58,464 bases of DNA from Acinetobacter brisouii (GCF_008993995.1 NZ_BKNN01000013.1:1-58464), one strand, 5' to 3'; shown: positions 7,317 through 16,382, counted from the first letter of the stretch. Numbers and translations: made by a program. The notes: generated from the letters alone by a model not told the origin.

Positions 7317-8807
7317 ATGTCATTAGATCGTATTCGCTTAGCTTCATTACATGACAAAGTCATTTCAGCCGAGCAAGCAGCAGAATTAATTCAAGACGGT
7401 ATGACAATAGGGATGAGCGGTTTTACTCGTGCTGGTGAAGCAAAAGCAGTACCTTTGGCTTTGGTTGAGCGCGCAAAAACAAATCCTTTAAAAATATCTT
7501 TAATTACAGGCGCAAGCTTAGGTAATGATTTAGACAAACAACTCACAGAAGTTGGTGCTTTAGCACGTCGTATGCCATTCCAAGTGGACAATACACTTCG
7601 TAAAGCCATCAATAACGGTCAAGTGATGTTTATTGACCAGCATTTGTCTGAAACTGTTGAACAAATGCGTAACCTGACTTTAAAACGCCCAGATATCGCG
7701 GTCATTGAAGCGGTTGCGATTTCAGAAGACAACTTCATCATTCCAACAACGTCTGTAGGTAACTCTGCAAGTTTTGTTGAATTTGCTGACAAACTCATCA
7801 TCGAAATCAATACGTCTGTAAGTACTGAATTTGAAGGTGCACATGACATTTATATTCCTGAATCACGTCCAAATCGTGGTCCAGTGCCTTTAACGCATGT
7901 TGAAGAACGCATTGGTACAAAAGGCATCAAGTTTGATCCAGCCAAAGTTGTGGGTATCGTATTTAACGATATTCCAGATTCACCATCAAACGTGACTGAT
8001 CCAGACGAAGAAACTCAAGCAATTGCTAACCACTTGATCGACTTCTTTGAAAAAGAAGTGGCTGAAGGTCGTTTACCGCATAACCTTGCACCACTTCAAG
8101 CAGGGATTGGTTCAATTGCCAATGCTGTATTGACTGGTTTTAAACACTCGAGCTTTGAAGACCTTGTTATGTACTCAGAAGTACTACAAGACTGTACTTT
8201 CGAGTTGATTGATGCTGGTAAAATGAAATTTGCTTCAGGCTGTTCAATGACACTTTCTCCAAAATGTGGCGAGCGTGTATTTGGCAACCTTGCAGCATAC
8301 AAAGACAAATTTGTACTTCGTCCACAAGAAATTTCTAACCATCCAGAATTGGTACGTCGTTTAGGCATTATCGGGATCAACACTGCACTTGAGTTCGATA
8401 TTTACGGTAACGTGAACTCAACACACGTTGGCGGCACCAAAATGATGAATGGTATTGGTGGTTCTGGTGACTTCGCACGTAATGCTCACCTTGCAATTTT
8501 CGTCACCAAATCAATTGCGAAAGGCGGTGACATTTCTTCTGTTGTTCCAATGGTGAGCCACGTTGACCACACAGAACACGACACTGATATTTTAGTGACT
8601 GAACAAGGTCTTGCTGACCTTCGTGGTCTTGCACCTCGTGAGCGCGCACGCGTGATTATCGACAACTGTGTACACCCTGACTACCAAGCTGCGTTGAATG
8701 ACTACTTTGACCGTGCTTGTGCAAAAGGTGGTCATACCCCTCACCTACTTAAAGAAGCAGTTGAGTGGCACACTAACTTTGAAGAAAAAGGCAAAATGCT
8801 GCCTTAA
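7317..8807 (+). CDS. Acetyl-CoA hydrolase/succinyl-CoA:acetate CoA-transferase family enzyme
   Basis: A 496-residue class I CoA-transferase of the Cat1/AarC type. Members of this group move CoA from succinyl-CoA to acetate, helping acetate use, although many are annotated as acetyl-CoA hydrolases. The signature GIGSIANAVL is followed by YSEVLQD, whose glutamate (Glu288) corresponds to the residue that forms the acyl-CoA thioester. A glycine-rich CoA-binding stretch, GIGGSGDFARNAH, lies near residue 378. Length is normal. It has its own upstream region and terminator. Whether it acts as a transferase or a hydrolase cannot be read from the sequence. Confidence 0.88.
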   Translation: MSLDRIRLASLHDKVISAEQAAELIQDGMTIGMSGFTRAGEAKAVPLALVERAKTNPLKISLITGASLGNDLDKQLTEVGALARRMPFQVDNTLRKAINNGQVMFIDQHLSETVEQMRNLTLKRPDIAVIEAVAISEDNFIIPTTSVGNSASFVEFADKLIIEINTSVSTEFEGAHDIYIPESRPNRGPVPLTHVEERIGTKGIKFDPAKVVGIVFNDIPDSPSNVTDPDEETQAIANHLIDFFEKEVAEGRLPHNLAPLQAGIGSIANAVLTGFKHSSFEDLVMYSEVLQDCTFELIDAGKMKFASGCSMTLSPKCGERVFGNLAAYKDKFVLRPQEISNHPELVRRLGIIGINTALEFDIYGNVNSTHVGGTKMMNGIGGSGDFARNAHLAIFVTKSIAKGGDISSVVPMVSHVDHTEHDTDILVTEQGLADLRGLAPRERARVIIDNCVHPDYQAALNDYFDRACAKGGHTPHLLKEAVEWHTNFEEKGKMLP

Positions 8808-8830
8808 TTCAGTTTTAGACTGAATCTTTA

Positions 8831-8864
8831 AAAAGAGGCATGTTGTTACATGCCTCTTTTCTTT
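8831..8864 (+). terminator. Rho-independent terminator of the CoA-transferase gene
   Basis: A twelve-pair stem, AAAAGAGGCATG (8831-8842) with CATGCCTCTTTT (8849-8860), around a TTGTTA loop, ending in a T-rich tract. Confidence 0.9.
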
Positions 8865-8936
8865 TGTCTAAAATACCTTACACAACCCGAATTTTTTGAT
8901 TATTTTAATTAGAACCATTCTAATGATATAAAAATT

Positions 8937-9356
8937 ATGTTCGTCATTCGCCAAGTTCAAGACCAAGATATTGAAGACCTCGTTTCACTGTGGGAAATGT
9001 GCAATCTGACCCGCCCATGGAATAATCCAGAAATTGATGCCTTTCGTAAACTACAGCAGAAAGATGGTTTATTCTTAGTTGCAGAAAAAGATCAGCGTTT
9101 GATAGCCTCAATTATGGGAGGCTATGACGGACATCGTGGCTGGATTCATTATTTAGCTGTACATCCACATTATCAGCGCTTAGGTGTTGCTACGGCACTC
9201 ATGCAACAGATGGAAAATCGCCTGACTGCTTTAGGTTGTCCCAAAGTTCAATTACTGGTGCGGCAGGAAAATCTTGCGGTCAGTCAGTTCTATGATCAGC
9301 TCGGTTACGAGGAAGTTGAAACCGTTTGTTTGGGTAAACGCCTGATTCAGGATTAG
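8937..9356 (+). CDS. ypeA: GNAT-family acetyltransferase, YpeA-like
   Basis: A 139-residue single-domain GNAT protein. The N-terminal LWEMCNLTRPWNNPE and the stretch MGGYDGHRG match E. coli YpeA closely. The acetyl-CoA-binding motif A is HPHYQRLGVATALM, and the conserved C-terminal FYDQLGYEE follows. The natural substrate of YpeA proteins is not established. Its last four bases overlap the 3' end of the convergent mntH gene. Confidence 0.85.
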   Translation: MFVIRQVQDQDIEDLVSLWEMCNLTRPWNNPEIDAFRKLQQKDGLFLVAEKDQRLIASIMGGYDGHRGWIHYLAVHPHYQRLGVATALMQQMENRLTALGCPKVQLLVRQENLAVSQFYDQLGYEEVETVCLGKRLIQD

Positions 9357-10705
9357 GAAAACATAAATTCTATAATCAACAATAAATTTAAACCGATTAA
9401 AAGTGCTGCAGATAATATCACCAGCACTTTGGTGAACTTTGAATTTACAAATTCTCCCATCACTTTTGAACTTGAAGTCAGATAAATTAAAGGAATCATC
9501 GACATCGGCAAAGCTAAACTTAAAAATACCTGAGAATAAACCAGCAGATTTTCTAAAGCACGCTCACGATCCCCCCAAATATACAAGCACAGCAATACAG
9601 GTAGGATCGCAATACTACGTGTCATCCCACGCTGTACCCATGCAGGAATTTTCAGTTGCAAAAAGCCCTGCATCACCACTTGTCCAGTCAATGTTCCTGT
9701 AATCGTTGAGTTCTGCCCTGAAGCAAGTAAAGCTATTGCAAACAGGATTGCTAATGTTTCACTGGCAATTGACCCGACGATATTTTTATCTTGTAAAGAG
9801 GCATACAGTGCAGAAAAATGACCTGTATTTGGTAAACTATGCCCAAAAAACAATGCTGCGCCTAAAACCAACAGTAGACAGTTAATGATAAAAGAAAAGC
9901 TTAATTGTAAATTCGAATCCCATGTCGCAAAACGAATTGCCTCACGTAAATGCTGCCGATCTGAGCGCACATAATTACGTGACTGAACCAAAGCTGAATG
10001 TAAATACAGGTTATGCGGCATGACTGTTGCCCCAACAATTCCCAATGCAATCAACAATGCAGAATCATGCCCTTCAAGCTTTGCGGTCAAAATCGTTGGA
10101 CTGGGTAAGAAGCCCTGCACAATACTGCTCACATTCGGTTTAGCAAGTACGACCTCATAAGCAAAGATTGCAAAAACCGTCAGGATTAATACAAAAACGA
10201 CTGCTTCAAGCTTTCGGATTCCTTTTGATAACAACACAAAGAGCAGCCATGTATCTAACAGAGTCAACACCACTCCCCAAAATAATGAAACTCCAAACAA
10301 TAAATGAAAGGCAATTGCTGTCCCAATCACTTCAGCCAGATCGGTTGCCATAATGGCAAGTTCAGCAAATAACCACAGTATCCAAGCATATTTTGAACCA
10401 ACCCACGCACGTGTCGCTTGCGCGAGATCCATACCTGTGACAATACCTAACTTGCCGCATAAAGCTTGCAATAGCATGGCAATCAAACTTGAAATTAAAA
10501 TCACAAACAGCAGCAAATATCCGTAAAGTGCCCCACCTTGAATCGCAGTAATCCAGTTGCCGGGATCAATATACCCAACGGCAATAAGTACACCTGGCCC
10601 AGAAAATGCCCATAATTTTTTAAAAAATCCTGCATGCACCTCAGGAACCGAAACACTTGCATGTAATTCATCTAAACTTTTTTTGATGTTCTCTGGCATA
10701 TCCAT
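9353..10705 (-). CDS. mntH: Proton-coupled Mn(II)/Fe(II) transporter MntH (NRAMP)
   Basis: NRAMP transporters import Mn(II) and Fe(II) with protons. The metal-binding helix 1 motif DPGNW is at residues 47-51, and the helix 6 motif MPHNLYLHS and the family signature GQNSTITGTLTGQ are present. About 11 hydrophobic segments span the 450-residue protein, all of normal length. The start is uncertain: three in-frame TTG codons precede the first ATG, with no strong ribosome-binding site for any of them; I chose the ATG. A Fur-like site lies 31 bases upstream. Confidence 0.93.
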   Translation of the reverse strand: MDMPENIKKSLDELHASVSVPEVHAGFFKKLWAFSGPGVLIAVGYIDPGNWITAIQGGALYGYLLLFVILISSLIAMLLQALCGKLGIVTGMDLAQATRAWVGSKYAWILWLFAELAIMATDLAEVIGTAIAFHLLFGVSLFWGVVLTLLDTWLLFVLLSKGIRKLEAVVFVLILTVFAIFAYEVVLAKPNVSSIVQGFLPSPTILTAKLEGHDSALLIALGIVGATVMPHNLYLHSALVQSRNYVRSDRQHLREAIRFATWDSNLQLSFSFIINCLLLVLGAALFFGHSLPNTGHFSALYASLQDKNIVGSIASETLAILFAIALLASGQNSTITGTLTGQVVMQGFLQLKIPAWVQRGMTRSIAILPVLLCLYIWGDRERALENLLVYSQVFLSLALPMSMIPLIYLTSSSKVMGEFVNSKFTKVLVILSAALLIGLNLLLIIEFMFS

Positions 10706-10735
10706 GCTCAACAACAATAATTCTTTATTCTATTT

Positions 10736-10754
10736 GAAAATGATTATTGTTTAC
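10736..10754 (-). promoter_or_regulatory. Fur-like box upstream of mntH
   Basis: On the minus strand this 19-mer matches the classical Fur consensus (GATAATGATAATCATTATC) at 14 of 19 positions, with an unbroken AATAATCATT core. Its place just upstream of a metal transporter supports iron or manganese control. Confidence 0.55.
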
Positions 10755-10813
10755 ATATTTTTATCTTTGTGGTTCTTGCATCATAAAACAAAATAGAAAA
10801 TAACAAACATAAA

Positions 10814-10843
10814 AAAAGCCCCAAACTTAAGTTTGGGGCTTTT
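10814..10843 (-). terminator. Terminator after tRNA-Phe
   Basis: A perfect 30-base palindrome (15-pair stem, AAAAGCCCC core) lies seven bases after the tRNA 3' end, with a run of T on the minus strand. Its T-rich ends on both strands would also stop transcription arriving from the other side. Confidence 0.9.
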
Positions 10844-10849
10844 CGAATA

Positions 10850-10925
10850 TGGTGGCGGGACCCAGGATCGAACTGGGGACACACGGATTTTCAATCCGTT
10901 GCTCTACCGACTGAGCTATCGCGCC
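10850..10925 (-). tRNA. tRNA-Phe (GAA), copy 1
   Basis: A full cloverleaf of 76 bases with an encoded CCA. The anticodon stem ACGGA/TCCGT holds the loop TTGAAAA, giving anticodon GAA. The T stem is CCCAG/CTGGG with TTCGATC, and the D arm is GCTC/GAGC. The acceptor stem pairs except at the fifth position, where C faces C. It is identical to the second copy upstream. Confidence 0.97.
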
Positions 10926-10935
10926 GAATGCAAAG

Positions 10936-10965
10936 TATTAAGCCTGAACTTCAGCATTGTGTCAA
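10936..10965 (-). promoter_or_regulatory. Promoter of tRNA-Phe copy 1
   Basis: On the minus strand, TTGACA (10960-10965) is followed after 18 bases by TTAATA (10936-10941), ten bases before the tRNA 5' end. Copy 1 therefore has its own promoter as well as a terminator between the copies. Confidence 0.7.
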
Positions 10966-11007
10966 CGTAAAATTTTGTTTTTAATACTATTTGGCTAAGC
11001 TTTAAGC

Positions 11008-11039
11008 AAAAAAAATCCCTGATTTAGGAATCAGGGATT
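11008..11039 (-). terminator. Terminator between the two tRNA-Phe genes
   Basis: An eleven-pair perfect stem (11014-11024 with 11029-11039) with a four-base loop, followed by eight T on the minus strand. It ends the transcript of the upstream copy. Confidence 0.9.
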
Positions 11040-11053
11040 GAAAACACAAATTA

Positions 11054-11129
11054 TGGTGGCGGGACCCAGGATCGAACTGGGGACACACGGATTTTCAATC
11101 CGTTGCTCTACCGACTGAGCTATCGCGCC
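11054..11129 (-). tRNA. tRNA-Phe (GAA), copy 2
   Basis: The same 76-base sequence as copy 1, including the encoded CCA and the C-C mismatch in the acceptor stem. The duplicate is separated from copy 1 by 128 bases that hold a terminator and a fresh promoter, so the two are independent transcription units. Confidence 0.97.
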
Positions 11130-11140
11130 AATGTGGGCGT

Positions 11141-11169
11141 ATTAAACAACTTAATTCTAAAAACGTCAA
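11141..11169 (-). promoter_or_regulatory. Promoter of tRNA-Phe copy 2
   Basis: On the minus strand, TTGACG (11164-11169), a 17-base spacer, then TTTAAT (11141-11146), 11 bases before the tRNA start. Confidence 0.75.
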
Positions 11170-11192
11170 GTATTAAATCATTTTTTTTCATT

Positions 11193-11594
11193 TTATTGTT
11201 GTGGCGTCGTTGCCACAGATAACTGCCCCAAATGAACTAAACAGCGGTGTATTGCACCACAACCCGGAATAAAACGTAGCGCTTGTTTATCTTTTTCCAT
11301 ACGACACGCTTCAGCCACCAAACGTTCAGCAACCCCACGTCCACGATTGGCTGGGTGAACAACGATATATTCTAAAGTCCGTTCTTCACCTGTTCCACGA
11401 CACCAAATTGCACCAATAATACGGCTATTAAATTCTGCAGTATAAAGTAAGGTATACTGAGTGAGATTGTGTTCAAGTTGATCAATTGCATCTTGCCCAT
11501 CGCTAAATTCAGGGCTGGTGTCATATAAACGCTCAAGCTGATTGCGTATATCTTCACTTGGAAGAGAAGTATAAGCATGTACGGTAATAGGCAT
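11193..11594 (-). CDS. panZ: GNAT-fold protein of the PanZ (acetyl-CoA sensor) type
   Basis: A 133-residue GNAT-fold protein with the acetyl-CoA loop [14 protein letters not shown]. Size, the Tyr-rich N-terminal half and its place divergent from hisB fit the PanZ/PanM group, which binds acetyl-CoA and promotes maturation or inhibition of the aspartate decarboxylase PanD. The identity with E. coli PanZ is low by eye, so an ordinary N-acetyltransferase remains possible. A strong AGGAGGG ribosome-binding site sets the start. Confidence 0.6.
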   Translation of the reverse strand: MPITVHAYTSLPSEDIRNQLERLYDTSPEFSDGQDAIDQLEHNLTQYTLLYTAEFNSRIIGAIWCRGTGEERTLEYIVVHPANRGRGVAERLVAEACRMEKDKQALRFIPGCGAIHRCLVHLGQLSVATTPQQ

Positions 11595-11683
11595 TGATTA
11601 ACCCTCCTGAGCAAATTAATATGCTGTGTTCAATCGCACAGCTATTTTTATCGCAAAATTTGACGTTTTTGAGGAATGTGTCT

Positions 11684-12277
11684 ATGACGCAACGTATCAG
11701 TGAAGTGGTCAGAAATACCAACGAAACCAAAATTCGAGTTCGGGTTAACCTCGATGGTACGGGTCAAGGCACATTAAATACTGGTGTTCCCTTTTTAGAC
11801 CATATGATTGATCAAATCAAGCGACATGGTCTGTTCGACATCGACATCCATTGCGACGGCGATCTGGAAATTGACGATCACCATACTGTTGAAGATTGTG
11901 GCATCACACTCGGTCAGGCATTTGCTCAAGCGCTTGGTAGCAAAAAAGGCATACGCCGCTACGGACATTTCTACGCACCTCTTGATGAATCTTTATCACG
12001 TGTTGTTGTGGATATTTCTGGCCGTCCTGGCTTATTTATGGATATTCCATTTACCCGCGCACGCATTGGTACATTCGATGTCGATTTATTCTCCGAGTTT
12101 TTCCAAGGTTTTGTCAATCACGCCCTGATGACGCTACATATTGATAACCTGAAAGGTAAAAATAGCCACCACCAAATTGAAAGCGTGTTTAAAGCCTTTG
12201 CGCGTGCTTTACGTATGGCGTGTGAAGTTGATCCGCGTGCTGCTGACAGTATCGCATCAACTAAAGGGAGCTTGTAA
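11684..12277 (+). CDS. hisB: Imidazoleglycerol-phosphate dehydratase HisB
   Basis: HisB dehydrates imidazoleglycerol phosphate in histidine synthesis. The two metal-binding clusters are visible: DDHHTVED near residue 66 and NSHHQIES near residue 164, with GRPGLF between. At 197 residues it is the stand-alone dehydratase, without the histidinol-phosphatase domain fused in enterobacteria. The start is the ATG before TQRISEV, preceded by GAGGAATG; in-frame codons upstream would add about 30 unrelated residues. Its stop overlaps the hisH start. Confidence 0.96.
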   Translation: MTQRISEVVRNTNETKIRVRVNLDGTGQGTLNTGVPFLDHMIDQIKRHGLFDIDIHCDGDLEIDDHHTVEDCGITLGQAFAQALGSKKGIRRYGHFYAPLDESLSRVVVDISGRPGLFMDIPFTRARIGTFDVDLFSEFFQGFVNHALMTLHIDNLKGKNSHHQIESVFKAFARALRMACEVDPRAADSIASTKGSL

Positions 12278-12894
12278 TGACCCGTATCGCTTTACTTGAC
12301 TATGGCATGGGCAATCTTCACTCTGCGGCAAAAGCCCTAGAATATGTCGGTGCAACGGTTGATGTGACCAATGATCCTAAACTGATTGCTCAAGCTGATA
12401 AAATCGTGTTCCCTGGCGTTGGTGCTATGCGCGACTGTATTCAGGGGATGCGTGAAGCAGGCATTGATGACGTGATTCGTAATGCCGCTTTCAATAAACC
12501 TGTACTCGCAATTTGTGTCGGCATGCAGGCGTTGCTTGAAAGCTCGGAAGAAAATGGCGGTAGTGAAGCACTCGGTATTTTTGAAGGTGTGGTGAAACAT
12601 TTTCCAAAAATTGAAGGTTTAAAAGTGCCACATATGGGTTGGAACCAAGTCCATCAACGTGACCCAAGTCATCCAATGTGGAAAGACATCGCACAAGATG
12701 CCCGCTTCTACTTTGTGCATAGCTATTATGTTGAACCGAAAGATGCAAACGTTGTCGCTGCAACGTGTGACTACGGAATTGAGTTCTGTACTGCAATCTT
12801 GAAAGAAAACTTGTTTGCGACACAGTTCCACCCTGAAAAAAGTCATACCGCAGGCTTGCAACTGCTCAAAAACTTTGTGGAATGGGATATTTAA
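12277..12894 (+). CDS. hisH: Imidazole glycerol phosphate synthase, glutaminase subunit HisH
   Basis: The class I glutamine amidotransferase subunit that supplies ammonia to HisF. The nucleophile is Cys80 in AICVGMQAL, and the His/Glu pair sits in the C-terminal QFHPEKS. The oxyanion-side PGVGA motif is near residue 47. It has the normal length of 205 residues. Start and the hisB stop share TAATG, indicating translational coupling. Its partner hisF lies about 3.6 kb downstream, separated by other genes. Confidence 0.96.
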   Translation: MTRIALLDYGMGNLHSAAKALEYVGATVDVTNDPKLIAQADKIVFPGVGAMRDCIQGMREAGIDDVIRNAAFNKPVLAICVGMQALLESSEENGGSEALGIFEGVVKHFPKIEGLKVPHMGWNQVHQRDPSHPMWKDIAQDARFYFVHSYYVEPKDANVVAATCDYGIEFCTAILKENLFATQFHPEKSHTAGLQLLKNFVEWDI

Positions 12895-12912
12895 TTCTTT
12901 CCAGAAGTGAAT

Positions 12913-12945
12913 AAATCGACCTATAGTATCTAGGTCGATTTTTTT
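12913..12945 (+). terminator. Terminator of hisBH
   Basis: A ten-pair stem, AAATCGACCT with AGGTCGATTT, around a nine-base loop and followed by T. It lies ten bases before the next gene, so that gene needs its own promoter or read-through. Confidence 0.8.
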
Positions 12946-12954
12946 GCCTTTTGT

Positions 12955-13545
12955 ATGCCTTTAGATAAAGCCACACTGTCTCAACTGCCTGCTTTTCAAG
13001 GGGTAAGCGATCAACAGATGATTGATGTTAAGCAACCTGAACAGGTTTTACTCTTTGAGCAACAGCTCGAAACACTCAACTGTGTCGGTTTTGACACGGA
13101 AAGCAAACCCACTTTTCAAAAGAGTGAAGTGCAAACAGGACCACATCTGATTCAGATCGCAACACCCGAATACACATTTTTATTCCCATACTCGCAGTTT
13201 CAACAGCCTGCACTCAAAGCATTACTCGCCAATCCGAAGATTCTCAAAGTGGGATTCGGTTTAAAAAATGATAAAAAATTGCTGCATAAGCATCAGCTTA
13301 AACTGGAAGGACTGTTCGATCTATCTCATCAATTCAAAGACTTTGGCTATGACAATCAGGTGGGTATTCAAACTGCTGTTGCATTGATTTTGCAGCAATA
13401 TTTAGCCAAGCCACATCGTGTTACTGTATCGAACTGGAGTCAACAACCCTTATCTTTAATGCAAAAACGCTATGCAGCCAATGATGCCTATGCCAGTTTG
13501 CAGGTTTATTTGGCTTTGCAGAAAATTAAAAATCCAAGTGATTAA
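12955..13545 (+). CDS. RNase D-like 3'-5' exonuclease (DEDD family)
   Basis: A 196-residue protein with the DEDDy exonuclease motifs: FDTES (Exo I) near residue 47, GFGLKNDKKLL (Exo II) and YAANDAYASLQVY (Exo III, with the tyrosine four residues before the last aspartate). It lacks the HRDC domains of RNase D, so it is a minimal 3'-5' exonuclease acting on RNA or DNA. It is located between hisH and hisA without obvious functional link. Confidence 0.85.
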   Translation: MPLDKATLSQLPAFQGVSDQQMIDVKQPEQVLLFEQQLETLNCVGFDTESKPTFQKSEVQTGPHLIQIATPEYTFLFPYSQFQQPALKALLANPKILKVGFGLKNDKKLLHKHQLKLEGLFDLSHQFKDFGYDNQVGIQTAVALILQQYLAKPHRVTVSNWSQQPLSLMQKRYAANDAYASLQVYLALQKIKNPSD

Positions 13546-13619
13546 GGATTAAGGATTTAAAAATAGTTTGCTAAGATAAATCCCATTCTTAGATTGCAAT
13601 TTTAATAAGGTGCTACAGC

Positions 13620-14357
13620 ATGCTCATCATCCCAGCGATTGACCTGAAAGATGGTAAATGTGTTCGCTTAAAACAAGGCCGTATGGAAGATGATACCGTT
13701 TTCTCTGACGATCCAGTGGCAACAGCAACCCATTGGGTAAATGAAGGCGCACGTCGCTTGCATTTGGTTGATCTGAATGGTGCTTTTGCAGGAACACCGA
13801 TTCATAAAGGCGTGGTTGAAGCGATTGCCAAAGCACACCCAGATTTACCGATTCAAATCGGTGGTGGGATTCGCTCTTTTGAAACTATTGAGCACTATTT
13901 GGAAGCTGGCGTTTCTTTTGTGATTATTGGTACAAAAGCGGCGAAAGAACCCGAGTTTGTAGAAGAAGCATGCAAGAAATTTGCAGGTCACATCATTGTC
14001 GGTATCGACGCCAAAGACGGTTACGTTGCGACAGATGGTTGGGCAAATGTGCTTGACTTGAAAGCAACTGATTTGGCAAAACGCTTTGCCGATGCAGGTG
14101 TATCGAGCATTGTGTATACCGACATCGCCCGTGATGGCATGATGCAAGGTGTCAATGTTGAGCAAACTGTGGCACTTGCAGACTACTGTGGCTTACCGAT
14201 TATTGCTTCAGGTGGCGTAACCGATCTTGAAGATGTTCGTGCATTAAAAGGTAAATCAGGCATTCTTGGCGCAATCACAGGTCGTGCAATTTATGAAGGC
14301 ACACTCAACTTACGTGATGCACAAATCTTACTTGATGAAGACAAAATTTTGATCTAA
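13620..14357 (+). CDS. hisA: ProFAR isomerase HisA
   Basis: A (beta-alpha)8-barrel isomerase of histidine synthesis. Asp8 in IPAIDLKDG is the expected catalytic base, and the second acid lies in the VYTDIARDG strand. The phosphate-binding loops GGGIRS and SGGVTD are both present. It has the normal length of 245 residues. It stands alone between its own upstream region and a strong terminator. Confidence 0.96.
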   Translation: MLIIPAIDLKDGKCVRLKQGRMEDDTVFSDDPVATATHWVNEGARRLHLVDLNGAFAGTPIHKGVVEAIAKAHPDLPIQIGGGIRSFETIEHYLEAGVSFVIIGTKAAKEPEFVEEACKKFAGHIIVGIDAKDGYVATDGWANVLDLKATDLAKRFADAGVSSIVYTDIARDGMMQGVNVEQTVALADYCGLPIIASGGVTDLEDVRALKGKSGILGAITGRAIYEGTLNLRDAQILLDEDKILI

Positions 14358-14370
14358 TTCAAGCTTATAA

Positions 14371-14397
14371 AAAAGAGCTCATCTGAGCTCTTTTTTT
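14371..14397. terminator. Bidirectional terminator between hisA and the thrB operon
   Basis: AAGAGCTCA and TGAGCTCTT pair around a TC-rich turn, with A and T runs on the two sides. It can serve hisA on one strand and the convergent thrB operon on the other. Confidence 0.85.
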
Positions 14398-14791
14398 AAT
14401 TCTGATACATCGGTTGTTCATCATTCAGAGCAATCACGCCACGCACTGCTCGATAGACAATCCAAATCCAAGAAACTGTTGCCACCACCACCCAAAACAC
14501 CAGTGCGGCAAATAATCCACCAATAAACACATCAGGCTGATCAAAACTAAAAAACAAATACCCAAAAGGCAATAGACCCAGAATATTCCAAAACAAGTAC
14601 CACCACACCGTACGAATCTGCCAAGTAAAATGACTGGCATAAATCGTACCGTGCATCGCATCACGTTTGACATAATTCACAATCAAGGCAACGATTGCCA
14701 AAATCCCCGCGGAAAAAATTGCAAAACCATACAGCACATACAGCAATAAGGTGAGATTCTTTTTCGCCTGTAGTTCGCTATCAATGTACAT
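14396..14791 (-). CDS. Small integral membrane protein, DUF4870-like
   Basis: A 131-residue protein with about three hydrophobic segments (about 14-38, 63-82 and 88-114) and an AMHGTIYASHFTWQIRT motif between the first two. This spacing and a conserved His/Trp motif are typical of the DUF4870/Tic20-like group, whose function is unknown. It is the last gene of the thrB operon, 14 bases after its neighbour. Confidence 0.65.
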   Translation of the reverse strand: MYIDSELQAKKNLTLLLYVLYGFAIFSAGILAIVALIVNYVKRDAMHGTIYASHFTWQIRTVWWYLFWNILGLLPFGYLFFSFDQPDVFIGGLFAALVFWVVVATVSWIWIVYRAVRGVIALNDEQPMYQN

Positions 14792-14805
14792 TTAACTCTC
14801 CTTAT

Positions 14806-15423
14806 CTAATGTATGAATTTTGGAAAGAATGCTATAACTATACATAACAATATGATATTTAGCACAATGGTCGCAAAATAAATTTGGCGAAATGGTTGTT
14901 TTTGAGTTTTATGACGTAACTTTTGTTGTGCAAACCATGCAGCAGGCCATCCTCCAAGCAAAGACAAAATATGCAGTGTTTGCTCAGGAACACGACGCTG
15001 TTTTTGCTGAGCTGCTTTTTTATCATGCGCATATTGCCAGTAACACACCGCATTGATCAGCAGGATATAAAGCAACAAACCACTTGGCAAAGCCTTGAGT
15101 CCCACTGCCAACAATAAAAATAGTGCATAAATCACCATAACAATCACGATGGGATGCAAACTCGATGCTGCCGCTCGTGTTTGAGGCTGATGACTAGGCT
15201 GACTTTGCTTGGCTTTTAGATAAACCACCTGCTTGGCACGAAAGCGCCCACGCTCATCTACAATCACCACGTAATCCAGTGCGCAGCCTAAAATTGGACG
15301 TGGGCCACGCTGCGCAAAATCTTTGATATGCAAAAAAACTCGTGGCTTACTCAAATCATTGGGCTGAATAAATCCATAGCCTTTGTCATCTAACCATTCA
15401 ACTAAGCGCCCTTGATCACGCAT
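14806..15423 (-). CDS. Cold-shock domain fused to a DUF1294 membrane domain
   Basis: A 205-residue protein. The N-terminal about 70 residues form a cold-shock domain with the RNA-binding motifs KGYGFIQPND and VFLHIKDF. A Gln/Ser/Pro linker follows, then the DUF1294 region with membrane segments (about 92-127 and 180-203) and the basic YAHDKKAAQQKQRRVPE loop. The combination suggests a membrane-anchored nucleic-acid-binding protein; the role is not known. Its start lies two bases after the thrB stop, so it is co-transcribed and probably translationally coupled. Confidence 0.8.
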   Translation of the reverse strand: MRDQGRLVEWLDDKGYGFIQPNDLSKPRVFLHIKDFAQRGPRPILGCALDYVVIVDERGRFRAKQVVYLKAKQSQPSHQPQTRAAASSLHPIVIVMVIYALFLLLAVGLKALPSGLLLYILLINAVCYWQYAHDKKAAQQKQRRVPEQTLHILSLLGGWPAAWFAQQKLRHKTQKQPFRQIYFATIVLNIILLCIVIAFFPKFIH

Positions 15424-15425
15424 TG

Positions 15426-16382
15426 TTATGATTCCTGACTTAATCGAGTTAAACGCTGCTGTAGCATCGCGCGCATTTCATTTGGATTTTTACAGTGTAC
15501 ATCGTCTCCACCACGTCCTTGCGCTGCATTCAGACGAGCAACATTTAAACGTAACAACCAGAAACGACATGCTGCCATCGCCAAGTAAACATCCAAGCAT
15601 GCTTGTTCATCGTCAGTTAAAACACGAATCTGCTGATAGGCATCTAAATAGGCTTGTAGTTTGTCAGCATCCAATTCCACATTTGGGAACTGGCTACAAA
15701 AATCATTGATGGTAATCGCAACATCAAACAATAACTCATCAAAATTCAGTTCAAAGAAATCCAGAATGCCTTGCAGTTCATCGCCTTTAAATAGCGTATT
15801 ATCACGGAATAAATCTGAATGTACCCAGCCTTTTGGACGTTGCGGATATTGGGCTTGATACTCAGCAAATACCGCATAGACCTGATCAAATAACTCAGCA
15901 TCGGCTACGGACATGCTATTTTTTAAATCTTGCCCTATCTCTGCCCAATACCCATGATCACGGCTATGGCTACGGGTGAGTGGAAAATCTTGCAATGCAA
16001 CATGCAGTTGAGCTTGCGCTTTGGCAATTTCTGCCACTTGTCCCGTTGTGGTGATCTCAGGATGCTCACCCCAAACGCGTGGGGCAATTTGTGCAGGTTT
16101 CCCCACAATATAGTGAATCGCACGCCCGCCATGCGAGAGTGGTGCAGCGACAGGTACACCATGTGCTGCTAACTGTTGTAAGACAGGAACCAACTCTCCT
16201 GCACTTTGCTCTGTTTCATTTTCAAAGACGGTCAGTACAAACTGTTTTTGGTCATGAGTCACAATGAAATAGTTGGTATTTTGAATCCCACCTTGAATCG
16301 GAATCAGCTCAACCACCTCCAATCCATAGGCTGCGGAAAATTGCTGAACTTCATTTAAACTCAAAGGAGTGTAAACCGACAT
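15426..16382 (-). CDS. thrB: Homoserine kinase ThrB (APH-fold type)
   Basis: This form of homoserine kinase belongs to the aminoglycoside phosphotransferase/choline kinase fold, as in Pseudomonas, not to the GHMP kinases of E. coli. The start SVYTPLSLNEV and the motifs PIQGGIQNTNYF (nucleotide loop), HSDLFRDN (catalytic) and ILDFFELNFD (metal) are all visible. I chose the ATG at MSVYTP, 318 residues, with AGG suitably spaced; an upstream in-frame extension of 15 residues has no family support. It is the first gene of a three-gene operon and feeds threonine synthesis. Confidence 0.93.
   Translation of the reverse strand: MSVYTPLSLNEVQQFSAAYGLEVVELIPIQGGIQNTNYFIVTHDQKQFVLTVFENETEQSAGELVPVLQQLAAHGVPVAAPLSHGGRAIHYIVGKPAQIAPRVWGEHPEITTTGQVAEIAKAQAQLHVALQDFPLTRSHSRDHGYWAEIGQDLKNSMSVADAELFDQVYAVFAEYQAQYPQRPKGWVHSDLFRDNTLFKGDELQGILDFFELNFDELLFDVAITINDFCSQFPNVELDADKLQAYLDAYQQIRVLTDDEQACLDVYLAMAACRFWLLRLNVARLNAAQGRGGDDVHCKNPNEMRAMLQQRLTRLSQES

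Noticed and set aside
14859-15117. Small frames on both strands inside the cold-shock/DUF1294 gene
   Set aside because: They overlap a gene with clear domains and have no start signals.
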